IMG/VR virus record: IMGVR_UViG_3300024255_000054
Span: 1-42,423 of that record
DNA length: 42,423 nucleotides
Source: a virus
Reading direction: 5' to 3' (one strand)
Position 1 is the first letter of the stretch. Each line of letters starts with the position of its first letter. Both the position numbers and the translations under genes were made by a program. Below are positions 6,682 through 14,506 of this stretch, piece after piece. The notes under the pieces are model-generated. The model was given only the letters and a program-made list of their open reading frames with translations, was not told the origin of the DNA and did no database searches.

Positions 6682-7835
6682 TTCTCTAACTCCTGGATAC
6701 GGATTTGATGCCTACCACCATCAAAAGTATTACTAAAGCAGGTTTCAATGTACCTACAAAGAACATCGTAATCAACATCCTTGGCAGGGATAGAAAAGAA
6801 GTTGGCACAGTTGTGACGGATAGACATCTCCATAGCAAAGTTATCATAGATTAGTGCTGACCTGATACCCTTATACTTGTTGGCACAAATATTCACACCT
6901 TGACCAGTGCGACAGAAACCAAATCCATAATCACAATCACGCTCACCAATAGACTTAACTGCCTGAGCAATGTAATCACGATAATCACAATCCTTATTCA
7001 GGATAGTTCCAAAGTCAATAAACTCTAGGTTATATTTGGTTAAAACTTTTTTAAATGTTTCTTTTGCCTCGAACCCAGAATGATCAGAACAAATGGCAAT
7101 AGGTTTATCACCAATACGACGAGTGACATTATCTTTATAGAAGTGAAATTCGTCAGGAGTTCCAAAGACATGCATCTTATCCACAGGTTCAGTCAAAATC
7201 TTTTTACCATCCTCAATGAGAAGATTGTAAAGGGGTGAAATATAAAACTCATTTTTAGTTCTCAAATCCCGTTCAATCATCTCTCTGGCATACTTACAAA
7301 AATCAGATCCTTTCTTGAATCCATAAATTCCCACACATGCATTATTACTGATTGCTTTCTTCTCAGCAGTCTCTACTACATATCCATTTCCATCAACCTT
7401 AGCATAACTGTAGTTTGATGAGTTAGATTTAAAGGTTAGTAGTAATCCATCACCATCCAAATCATTAATTGTATGTGGATTAAATACTGGTCTGAATTCA
7501 ATATCCAGAGTATGAATGACTAATGGTGCATCATTATCAATATACTCTTCAGCATATAAACAACTACATACAGATCCGTCAGTAAGTTTATCTAGAACTA
7601 CAATTTTTATATCATCACCAAACTTCTTACGAAGAAGTTCATCCATGTGAAAATTATAAACAGTCTCATCTCTAACTACAAAAATAAGATTGCATCCCTC
7701 ATAGTCTAGGCAATCCAGAGAGATATCAATAAGATGTCTATCTTTAATATTGATCAATTGTTTTGGGACTTTAAATCCTTCTTTGATAAATCGACTTCCC
7801 AATCCTGCCATGGGAATAAGAATATTTGGTTTCAT
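6678..7835 (-). CDS. Nucleotidyltransferase fused to RpiB-type sugar-phosphate isomerase
   Basis: A 385-residue two-domain protein. Residues 1-235 are a sugar-1-phosphate nucleotidyltransferase: MAGLGSRF is the phosphate-binding G-x-G-x-R motif and VPKQL supplies the conserved Pro-Lys. Residues 243-385 are an RpiB/LacA domain: CSDHSGF, catalytic Cys308 in FCRTGQG, ANKYKGIRSAL, His341 in RHN and GGRHQ near the end. RpiB interconverts aldose and ketose phosphates. The fusion joins an early isomerisation step to the final NDP activation step, and kinase and phosphatase genes lie just upstream in the operon. The exact sugar is unknown. Confidence 0.85.
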   Translation of the reverse strand: MKPNILIPMAGLGSRFIKEGFKVPKQLINIKDRHLIDISLDCLDYEGCNLIFVVRDETVYNFHMDELLRKKFGDDIKIVVLDKLTDGSVCSCLYAEEYIDNDAPLVIHTLDIEFRPVFNPHTINDLDGDGLLLTFKSNSSNYSYAKVDGNGYVVETAEKKAISNNACVGIYGFKKGSDFCKYAREMIERDLRTKNEFYISPLYNLLIEDGKKILTEPVDKMHVFGTPDEFHFYKDNVTRRIGDKPIAICSDHSGFEAKETFKKVLTKYNLEFIDFGTILNKDCDYRDYIAQAVKSIGERDCDYGFGFCRTGQGVNICANKYKGIRSALIYDNFAMEMSIRHNCANFFSIPAKDVDYDVLCRYIETCFSNTFDGGRHQIRIQELEK

Positions 7836-8515
7836 ATATACTTGCCAATAATTTCAGTCGTTGTTAAATGTGAAAATTCAATCCACTCGTGGATGTCACC
7901 CTCGTTCCCTAATAATTTATATAAGAAGCAAGAGGCAAATATATCACCAGCACCAAGAACATTTACGTCTTTCAACATCAAGTCTTCTGGTAGTTTGTAA
8001 AAGAACTCTTTCTCTCCGTTAGACACCACACTTCCAGATGCACTATGAAGAATTACCCAACCTCTTGTAACAGAAGCAAGATATGAAAGATCACAATCTA
8101 TGTCTTCATCAGAGATAAACAAGTAATCAACATAGTTTAGAAGATCTTTATTTACACTATTGCTAATACTTTTACCTGGACAAATATCAGCAGTGATAAT
8201 ACCACCCAAACCAGGAATAAAATCATGACGAGTCATTTCATTCAAGTAAATTAAGTGGTTGATTTTAGAATCAATCATCTTGACCGGATGTTGAACAAGA
8301 CTCAGATTCACCTTTGAATATCTTTTTGCCGCAGGTTTATCGACATAGATAAGAGCCTGTCCCACATCAATGGGAGACAGACCAATATCAATTGTTGGAT
8401 CAATCTCAAGTAATGCCTTCCAGACATTTGCCATTGATCCTAGAGTTTTCTTTTCAGTATCACCATCAGTAATGGTATCAATAGTTAGATGTCCGTAAAG
8501 AGCAATGTCCTTCAT
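7832..8515 (-). CDS. PfkB-family sugar kinase
   Basis: A 227-residue ribokinase-fold enzyme, shorter than typical members (about 300). The N-terminal motif GSMANVWKAL matches the PfkB Gly-Gly-x-x-x-N substrate region. The C-terminal NVLGAGDIFASCF holds the GAGD anion hole and catalytic Asp. Members phosphorylate sugars or sugar phosphates with ATP; HldE-type heptose kinases belong here. With the neighbouring KdsC-like phosphatase and nucleotidyltransferase-isomerase it forms a plausible sugar-activation route. Some lid segments appear missing. Confidence 0.82.
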   Translation of the reverse strand: MKDIALYGHLTIDTITDGDTEKKTLGSMANVWKALLEIDPTIDIGLSPIDVGQALIYVDKPAAKRYSKVNLSLVQHPVKMIDSKINHLIYLNEMTRHDFIPGLGGIITADICPGKSISNSVNKDLLNYVDYLFISDEDIDCDLSYLASVTRGWVILHSASGSVVSNGEKEFFYKLPEDLMLKDVNVLGAGDIFASCFLYKLLGNEGDIHEWIEFSHLTTTEIIGKYI

Positions 8516-9054
8516 TAAAATTTTTCCTTCAAGTCAAGTTCATAGATCTTGTCTATCACTTTATCATAAGAGAAGCAGGGAAGCAACCCATCTATTTCAA
8601 ATGTATCAAAAAGAGTCATAATTACATTTTCACCACCCCTGACCGGTAGAACTTTTGCCGTTTGTTTGACAATCCTTGGGGAATCTAACATGCAAACAGG
8701 ATATCTAACCTTCTTCATGATACCAATGTCAAAGAGATCGTCACCAACATAAGCAGTTTCTTTCTCTGTGCAATCATACTGCTTCAGTATATCATCAAGA
8801 TAATTTGCTTTATCACTATGGAATCCTGATCCACGATTAGCAATAACATGCAAGTTCCTATTCTCAAGGATACTGACATTATATGGATCGCCAGTCAAAA
8901 ATACAACATTAACTCCGATTGCACGGAATCGTTTAATTGCAGTCCAGTCCTTATCACAAAAAGTTTTAAGTTTAACTGTTCCTTCACGGTCATAATATTT
9001 GATGCCATCAGTCATGACACCATCAACGTCAAGAATTAAAAGTTTAATTTTCAT
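8515..9054 (-). CDS. KdsC-like HAD phosphatase
   Basis: A 179-residue HAD hydrolase close in size to KdsC (about 185). Motif I is LILDVDGVMTDG (nucleophile Asp and acid/base Asp), motif II VVFLTGDP, and motif III/IV YVGDDLFDIGIMKK. KdsC removes phosphate from Kdo-8-phosphate, and relatives act on Neu5Ac-9-P or heptose phosphates. No Kdo or sialic-acid synthase is present here, so it likely acts on another sugar phosphate. The ATG at 9054 is chosen over an in-frame start at 9069 because it follows the upstream stop by one base. TAATG overlap with the kinase gene. Confidence 0.87.
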   Translation of the reverse strand: MKIKLLILDVDGVMTDGIKYYDREGTVKLKTFCDKDWTAIKRFRAIGVNVVFLTGDPYNVSILENRNLHVIANRGSGFHSDKANYLDDILKQYDCTEKETAYVGDDLFDIGIMKKVRYPVCMLDSPRIVKQTAKVLPVRGGENVIMTLFDTFEIDGLLPCFSYDKVIDKIYELDLKEKF

Positions 9055-9055
9055 A

Positions 9056-9814
9056 TTAATCAAAAGCAAAAGATCTGTAATTAGCTCTATACGCCAATTC
9101 TGTGGTTATATTTGGTGCGGATAAGTTAGTTTTTACAGAACCAATATCTATTTCATCTGGATACTCACATTCAACAGGAGATTCTGTAGGAATAACATCA
9201 ACACCAATGTCATTTAAATATATTCCAAGTAAAGATTCTGGATGAGGATTTCCAGTATGCATTGTGGGAGTTTTATGAACATACTTAGATATGTTTTTAA
9301 ATAAATTAGCATACTTGGACATTGAAACACTTGTTCCCATACCAATAATATCACTTTTCCCTAAAGGATGAACTTGCGTAAAATTCCATCTAGAAGGAAT
9401 CATAACACAATTATCATTCATTTCTTCTAAAGTTAAATCAATACTTTCCAATGTCCTAAGAAAAAACCAATCTGGTCTTAATCTAAAGACATAATCATAC
9501 TTAAAGTTATTTTCTTCTTCATATTGTTCTCTCAATCTATTTGCATTGTAAATATTACACCACATTTTAGATATGGGTCCACCAAATTTATATTCAGAGT
9601 CTAAGTGATCATAATAATCATGCTCATTGATAATGAGTTTTTTGGGTTTATACAACCTATCAAATTCCAATAGGTTCTGCTCTCGTCCATTTCTGTTTGG
9701 AGATCCAAAAAAGAAAGTATCAACATCATAGATGTCAAAAAAATTTTTCTTGAAATATGGAAAAGTATCTTCAAAATTTCTAATTCTTCCAGAAAAACAT
9801 GCAGCAATTTTCAT
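9056..9814 (-). CDS. Glycosyltransferase-like protein, CFSGRIR family
   Basis: A 252-residue protein that resembles the one at 5223-5915: N-terminus MKIAACFSGRIRNFEDTF, central DYVFRLRPDWFF, and an aromatic, Asp-rich region. Such proteins occur repeatedly in viral glycan clusters and are treated as putative glycosyltransferases. A catalytic mechanism is not shown. It overlaps the GT10 gene by 4 nt. Confidence 0.62.
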   Translation of the reverse strand: MKIAACFSGRIRNFEDTFPYFKKNFFDIYDVDTFFFGSPNRNGREQNLLEFDRLYKPKKLIINEHDYYDHLDSEYKFGGPISKMWCNIYNANRLREQYEEENNFKYDYVFRLRPDWFFLRTLESIDLTLEEMNDNCVMIPSRWNFTQVHPLGKSDIIGMGTSVSMSKYANLFKNISKYVHKTPTMHTGNPHPESLLGIYLNDIGVDVIPTESPVECEYPDEIDIGSVKTNLSAPNITTELAYRANYRSFAFD

Positions 9815-10674
9815 GTTAAAACTCCAGTCATTTGTTCAAATACACCATCCAAAGTAGGTTTCCTTTCAAATAAAGGTTCTTTAAGAATAGATTGATAAAG
9901 ATTATTGTCATTATCTATCCTAACAATATCCTCCAACATAGATTCCATATCAGAATAATCACTTAAATTTAAAAAACCTTTTGTATTGAAGTCTCTATGA
10001 CATTCCGTATCAGAATAATAAATTGGAATATTGCCTGCTATCTTCGCATGTAATAGTTTTTCAGTATACCATCCACCAGGAGCAGCATTCTCAAAACAAA
10101 TAGAAAACTTATAATCAGAGATTACTTCCATCTTTTCAAGTTCTCCAGCATGACTATTATTTTGAGGAATCTGCATCTTATGACACTTCCCATAACAATC
10201 AACATCCTTATATCGGTTGACCATATCTATCATATCAATTCTATTTTGATAAGGCACACTAAAAACTGTACTACAAAATTTAGTTTTTTCTCTTGAAGCA
10301 AATGGATTCTCTTCAGTAAAATAATCAACAGGTATCAACCATCCAGGATTACCCCATGTTCCAGTATTGAACCAATCAACATAAAACATCCATAAAGGAA
10401 TTCTAATATTCTTAGAATCATATAAATCAAAGAAACTAGTGATAGAATAATCACATTCATTAAAGTTTGGTCTTGGGGAACTTTCTCCATTAAAAAATAT
10501 TTTTATACAATCATTATATGATCTATGTGATTGCCCAAAGATATTATAAATCAAACAATCACAATCTTCAGGATTACTGACAGATATATCTTCAAATACT
10601 TCCTTGAATAAAAATGTTATAAGATTATGATTATAATCAAACCCTGGCCAAAAGTCAGCAAAAGAAATTTTCAT
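9811..10674 (-). CDS. GT10 alpha-fucosyltransferase-like protein
   Basis: A 287-residue protein with the hallmark GT10 C-terminal block: YKFSICFENAAPGGWYTEKL then HAKIAGNIPIYYSD, matching the FxxxFEN...G..TEK....G.IPIY pattern that binds GDP-fucose. An N-terminal acceptor domain precedes it. Family members transfer L-fucose from GDP-fucose, usually alpha-1,3 or alpha-1,4. The same operon has GDP-mannose dehydratase and a GDP-fucose synthase homologue, so donor supply fits. Because a ColD-like enzyme is also present, the donor could instead be GDP-colitose, which shares the L-galacto configuration (inference). Confidence 0.88.
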   Translation of the reverse strand: MKISFADFWPGFDYNHNLITFLFKEVFEDISVSNPEDCDCLIYNIFGQSHRSYNDCIKIFFNGESSPRPNFNECDYSITSFFDLYDSKNIRIPLWMFYVDWFNTGTWGNPGWLIPVDYFTEENPFASREKTKFCSTVFSVPYQNRIDMIDMVNRYKDVDCYGKCHKMQIPQNNSHAGELEKMEVISDYKFSICFENAAPGGWYTEKLLHAKIAGNIPIYYSDTECHRDFNTKGFLNLSDYSDMESMLEDIVRIDNDNNLYQSILKEPLFERKPTLDGVFEQMTGVLT

Positions 10675-10676
10675 AA

Positions 10677-11294
10677 TTAATTTTGTATCGTTGTTTGAAA
10701 CTGATCATTTTGTATGGCAAGTGCTGGTTCAAACCAATAATTATTCAGAGAAAATTTATCAATCAAATAATTATAATACCAATCTGCACCATTATCACAA
10801 TATTTTAATTCTTCTAATATTTTATTAGATCCGGATTTACTTATAAGATAAGCATGTGTACATCTAGATCCCCTTATCTTTGCTATTCTTTGATCTTTTA
10901 TGGGGGTAGCATGTAAGTTACAGCAAGTTCCAACCCATGCTGTATCCCAGTCTTCGGGGAGTTGATCAAAAGATTTCTTAAATTCATCTAAAAAATCATC
11001 ACAAAGAATTACATCATCTTCCAATACTAAAGCATAATCATATTTTTCAGCAACTTCCTTAATTATCTTAATATGCTTCAAAACTAAAGAAATTTCTGAA
11101 TTTTTTAATTTTCTTCCTGCAGGATTTTTACCAAAAATTTTAGGAAAGTTTTTTTCTATTTCATCAGTGTCCCAATTATCAGAACTATAATCTTCCACAA
11201 ATTCATAGTCTATAATATTTTCTTCTCGTAAAACTTCTAAAAGATAAGATTTTCTTTCAGTAAGTTTATTCCAATGACATATAAATGTTTTCAT
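10677..11294 (-). CDS. GT25 glycosyltransferase (LPS-type)
   Basis: A 205-residue protein of the GT25 family. Seen: FICHWNKLTERKSYL at the N-terminus (equivalent of the I-N-L-x-R-R-x-x-R start), ALVLEDDV (the family acidic motif) and THAYLISKSGSNKIL (the conserved A-Y-L-I-S-x-x-G block). Family members add galactose or related sugars to lipopolysaccharide cores. It lies 2 nt upstream of the GT10 gene and overlaps the preceding transferase by 4 nt. Confidence 0.87.
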   Translation of the reverse strand: MKTFICHWNKLTERKSYLLEVLREENIIDYEFVEDYSSDNWDTDEIEKNFPKIFGKNPAGRKLKNSEISLVLKHIKIIKEVAEKYDYALVLEDDVILCDDFLDEFKKSFDQLPEDWDTAWVGTCCNLHATPIKDQRIAKIRGSRCTHAYLISKSGSNKILEELKYCDNGADWYYNYLIDKFSLNNYWFEPALAIQNDQFQTTIQN

Positions 11295-12046
11295 TTATTG
11301 AACCACTCCTCTCTCCATTTTTGACCACCAGCAAAATGACGAATAATCACATCGTTTTTCTCCACCCTATTAATTAAGAATTGACAATTAGATTCACCTT
11401 CCATCTCCGTGACATTCCATGCTGTAGGAAGAATCTCTACATGCTCATAAAGTTCTTCTAGGGAATAGACAGTCCATTCAGTTTTATCGGAATGCCATCC
11501 ATAGTCCGGCAGGTTCCAAAAAGATTCATCAGAGTGTCTCTTGATACCTGCAAGAGAATACCAGGATGCCTGTTCCCTAAACTCATGCCAAAAACTATTT
11601 ACATAACCAAACCTTTCATGTCTAGACACAGCATCATTGAGATCTTGATATCTATCTTCAGAAAGAATGTTATCAACTAACTTTCTAGACCATTCATTGA
11701 CCTTGATAGAATAGTTACCCATACAATGAGTATTTCCGGAGTCAATAGAATATGAAAAAGATTTATTTGTTTGATACAGTTCGTCAATATTTGCGATGCA
11801 CATGTCGGCATCTAGATGTGTAACGATATCTCCATCAGTTACATATCCTTCCTCAAGCATTTGCTCAAGAATAGTGAACTTCAACCAAGTATAATTTCCA
11901 CGATACTTATAGAGATTATCCTTAAGTTCAAGATATTCAAATCCATGATTATCAGCATATTCTTGATTTCTAGGGGACATATAAGTATCAAAGAATTTTT
12001 GTCTTTGATCCGTATAAGAACCAAAGACTAAAAGAACTTTTTTCAT
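11291..12046 (-). CDS. GT-A glycosyltransferase (GT34-like)
   Basis: A 251-residue GT-A fold transferase. The start VLLVFGSYTDQRQKFF and YTWLKFTILEQML resemble the GMA12/MNN10 (GT34) family. HLDADMCI is the metal-binding D-x-D. SFWHEFREQASWYSL resembles the acceptor loop, and IIRHFAGGQKWR near the C-terminus matches the family His-Phe/Ala-Gly block. Sugar specificity is unknown. Overlaps of 4 nt on both sides. Confidence 0.78.
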   Translation of the reverse strand: MKKVLLVFGSYTDQRQKFFDTYMSPRNQEYADNHGFEYLELKDNLYKYRGNYTWLKFTILEQMLEEGYVTDGDIVTHLDADMCIANIDELYQTNKSFSYSIDSGNTHCMGNYSIKVNEWSRKLVDNILSEDRYQDLNDAVSRHERFGYVNSFWHEFREQASWYSLAGIKRHSDESFWNLPDYGWHSDKTEWTVYSLEELYEHVEILPTAWNVTEMEGESNCQFLINRVEKNDVIIRHFAGGQKWREEWFNK

Positions 12047-12900
12047 CTAACCCTTTTAATAATGTTCTCAAAGACACCTTGAAGTGAAAAGTAATCTTGA
12101 TAAAGTTCTTGACCCTTCTTCAACATCTCACTGTATGTATCATCAGAAATACTCTTCAAAATATCGTAGGTATTTCCGATATTGTCATCATCAATTATAA
12201 CACAAAATTCTTCCCAATCCAATTCGTCAGACCAAGGAAGTGCATGATCATCAGAAATGTAAACAGGAACAGTATTCAATTGGAAAGACTCATAGAGTCT
12301 GAAACTAGTGGTTCCATACCCCCTAGGACATAAAGAGAATTTAGAAGCAGACATAACATCAAGAAAGTTATTTAACTTCTCTTCTCCAACGTTAATATCC
12401 CAGTTTCCTGCTTTGACAAGGCAATCATCCTTACCACGGAATGCCTTTACCATATCAGTTCTTACCCAATAAGTATTAGAACCAATAAAAGAAGCAAAGT
12501 ACTTGTGATCCTGTTTAGGAATTTCTGGAATAGAAGAACATACTAATGGAATAGGAATTACATTTCCTTTCTTACGATTACCACCGGCACAGAAGATCAT
12601 AGTGTCCTCAGGAAAATCTTCAAAAGGCCCATCGTCTTGTTGACAGATAGTAAAGTAAGATCCATCTGCACTTAGTGTATCATACATAAGGTTTTGTAGA
12701 TTAGGATATGGTTGTCCTGCCCAAATTTTATTACAAAAAATATTTGACCAGAAAATATCAATATATTCCCTTTCTGATTTATTTTTCAATTGTTGATAAT
12801 GACTGTAAAAATATTCTTCCAGATATTCTCCTTGATGATAGGGAGGATATGTTGGTGTAAGAGACTTTGGTCTCAGATAATCTTCCTTCAAATAAACCAC
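12043..12900 (-). CDS. Exostosin-like (GT47) glycosyltransferase
   Basis: A 285-residue protein with the exostosin/GT47 donor-domain block SKFSLCPRGYGTTSFRLYES followed by NTVPVYISDD. That is the signature of the second Rossmann domain of GT-B exostosin enzymes. Exostosins transfer uronic acids, xylose, galactose or similar sugars. It overlaps the upstream PF03407-type transferase by 13 nt and the downstream transferase by 4 nt. Confidence 0.82.
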   Translation of the reverse strand: MVYLKEDYLRPKSLTPTYPPYHQGEYLEEYFYSHYQQLKNKSEREYIDIFWSNIFCNKIWAGQPYPNLQNLMYDTLSADGSYFTICQQDDGPFEDFPEDTMIFCAGGNRKKGNVIPIPLVCSSIPEIPKQDHKYFASFIGSNTYWVRTDMVKAFRGKDDCLVKAGNWDINVGEEKLNNFLDVMSASKFSLCPRGYGTTSFRLYESFQLNTVPVYISDDHALPWSDELDWEEFCVIIDDDNIGNTYDILKSISDDTYSEMLKKGQELYQDYFSLQGVFENIIKRVR

Positions 12901-13559
12901 AGTCCTTCCTCCTTAAACTTATTGATTTTGGTTTCTACACCAATCATCCAATTATTATGAACGATCATAGCGTTTTCTTTTTTGCCTTGCTGATAATACA
13001 CATTACCATTAGGAAATAGATCCTCAGATAGTAATGCTATATTATCATTATATTTTGTGAGTGCAATGCGGTTCATGATTAGTTGATCATCGTCGGAATT
13101 ATCTGCACCACATTCTTCTACTAACTGACGACACTCAGGGGTCTCATTAAATACCATAAAACCAGTGCAGATTGTAGACCCAGGAACATCAGTTTGAAAT
13201 AGTACTTCTTCATGACCAGTCAGAATCTCAACAGGATTTTCTTTGAACACAATATCAGTGTCAACCCACATCAGATTAGGATGTTTTTTGTGAACTTGAT
13301 TAATAATTTTCCACTTGTGACGAACCACATTTCTAAATCCACTATTAATATCAAAAGTCCAATCCTGATATTCTTTCAAGTTACTATCCATATAAAGAAA
13401 AGCACCTTTATAACCTTCAAGAATAAAAGACTTATAAACGTCTTCGTCCATACATGCAATGATAAAGTCATCCATATCAATGCCCACTTTTTCAGCAGAC
13501 TTCAACATGTTCAGACAAATATCATGACATCCAGAATTTAAGAATGTAAGAAATTTCAT
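12888..13559 (-). CDS. Nucleotide-diphospho-sugar transferase (PF03407-like)
   Basis: A 223-residue GT-A protein. LMWVDTDIVF holds the D-x-D metal site. STICTGFMVFN, DDQLIMNRIA and MIVHNNWMIG follow in the order seen in the nucleotide-diphospho-sugar transferase domain (GT77-related). Substrate unknown. It is the first transferase after the GDP-sugar synthesis genes. Confidence 0.82.
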   Translation of the reverse strand: MKFLTFLNSGCHDICLNMLKSAEKVGIDMDDFIIACMDEDVYKSFILEGYKGAFLYMDSNLKEYQDWTFDINSGFRNVVRHKWKIINQVHKKHPNLMWVDTDIVFKENPVEILTGHEEVLFQTDVPGSTICTGFMVFNETPECRQLVEECGADNSDDDQLIMNRIALTKYNDNIALLSEDLFPNGNVYYQQGKKENAMIVHNNWMIGVETKINKFKEEGLWFI

Positions 13560-14506
13560 TGATCTTTATACCACTCGTAAGTTTTTTGAATTCCTTCTTC
13601 CAAAGAAATTTTTGGTTTCCATCCAAGAGATTTAATTTTAGTTACATCCAAGAGTTTTCTTGGAGTTCCGTTTGGTTTAGTAGTGTCCCAATTTGTAAAT
13701 CCAGGGAATTTAGTTACTTTAGAAATTATTTCCGAAAGTTCTCTAATGGTAATATCTTCACCAGTTCCAACATTAATAATTTCAGAACTATCATAGTCCT
13801 TCATACAAGTATAACATGCTTCAGCAAGATCATCGACATGAAGAAATTCACGTCTTGCAGATCCATCACCCCAAAGTTCTACATCAGGCCACCAAGGACC
13901 ACCCATATCAATAGTATATCCAATATCAGTTGCATGATGATACTTTGCAATCATTGCGGGTAACACATGAGAGGTCCCCAAATCAAAGTTGTCATTAGGA
14001 CCATAGAGATTCGTAGGCATCAATGAAATTGCATTAAAACCATACTGTTTACGATATGCCTGACACATCTTGATGCCAGCAATCTTTGCAATCGCATAAG
14101 CATCATTGGTTGGTTCCAAAGGACCAGTCATAAAATACTCTTCCTTGATTGGTTGCTCACACAACTTTGGATAAATGCAGGAAGATCCAAGGAATAAAAG
14201 TTTTTTAACACCAAACTTACGAGCAGCATGAATGATGTTTGACTGAATCATCAAATTATCATAAATGAAATGTCCGGGATAATCTTTGTTTGCACAAATA
14301 CCACCTACCTTTGCGGCTGCAAGATAGACGTATTCAGGTTCATTGATTCTAAAAAATCTTTCTACATCTTCTTGACAACGTAAATCCCAATTAGAAGATG
14401 GTGAAGAAATAATATTCGTATAACCCTTCCAATGAAGCATACGAACTATTGCCGATCCTACCAGTCCAGTATTACCGGCAACATAAATTTTAGATTCAGT
14501 ATTCAT
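13556..14506 (-). CDS. fcl: GDP-L-fucose synthase (or ColC-like epimerase-reductase)
   Basis: A 316-residue enzyme close in length to GDP-fucose synthase (about 320). Motifs: AGNTGLVGSA for NADPH, LGSSCIYPK with the catalytic Ser and Cys, YAIAKIAG with Tyr-x-x-x-Lys, PTNLYGPNDNF, and SHVLPA with the catalytic His. It would convert GDP-4-keto-6-deoxymannose to GDP-L-fucose by 3,5-epimerisation and reduction. ColC, which makes GDP-L-colitose from the 3-deoxy intermediate, belongs to the same family, and a ColD-like gene lies directly upstream, so either product is possible. Confidence 0.9.
   Translation of the reverse strand: MNTESKIYVAGNTGLVGSAIVRMLHWKGYTNIISSPSSNWDLRCQEDVERFFRINEPEYVYLAAAKVGGICANKDYPGHFIYDNLMIQSNIIHAARKFGVKKLLFLGSSCIYPKLCEQPIKEEYFMTGPLEPTNDAYAIAKIAGIKMCQAYRKQYGFNAISLMPTNLYGPNDNFDLGTSHVLPAMIAKYHHATDIGYTIDMGGPWWPDVELWGDGSARREFLHVDDLAEACYTCMKDYDSSEIINVGTGEDITIRELSEIISKVTKFPGFTNWDTTKPNGTPRKLLDVTKIKSLGWKPKISLEEGIQKTYEWYKDQ

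Noticed and set aside
8515-9054. A complete Kdo pathway from the KdsC-like gene
   Set aside because: No KdsA-like synthase or KdsB-like CMP transferase is present in the window.
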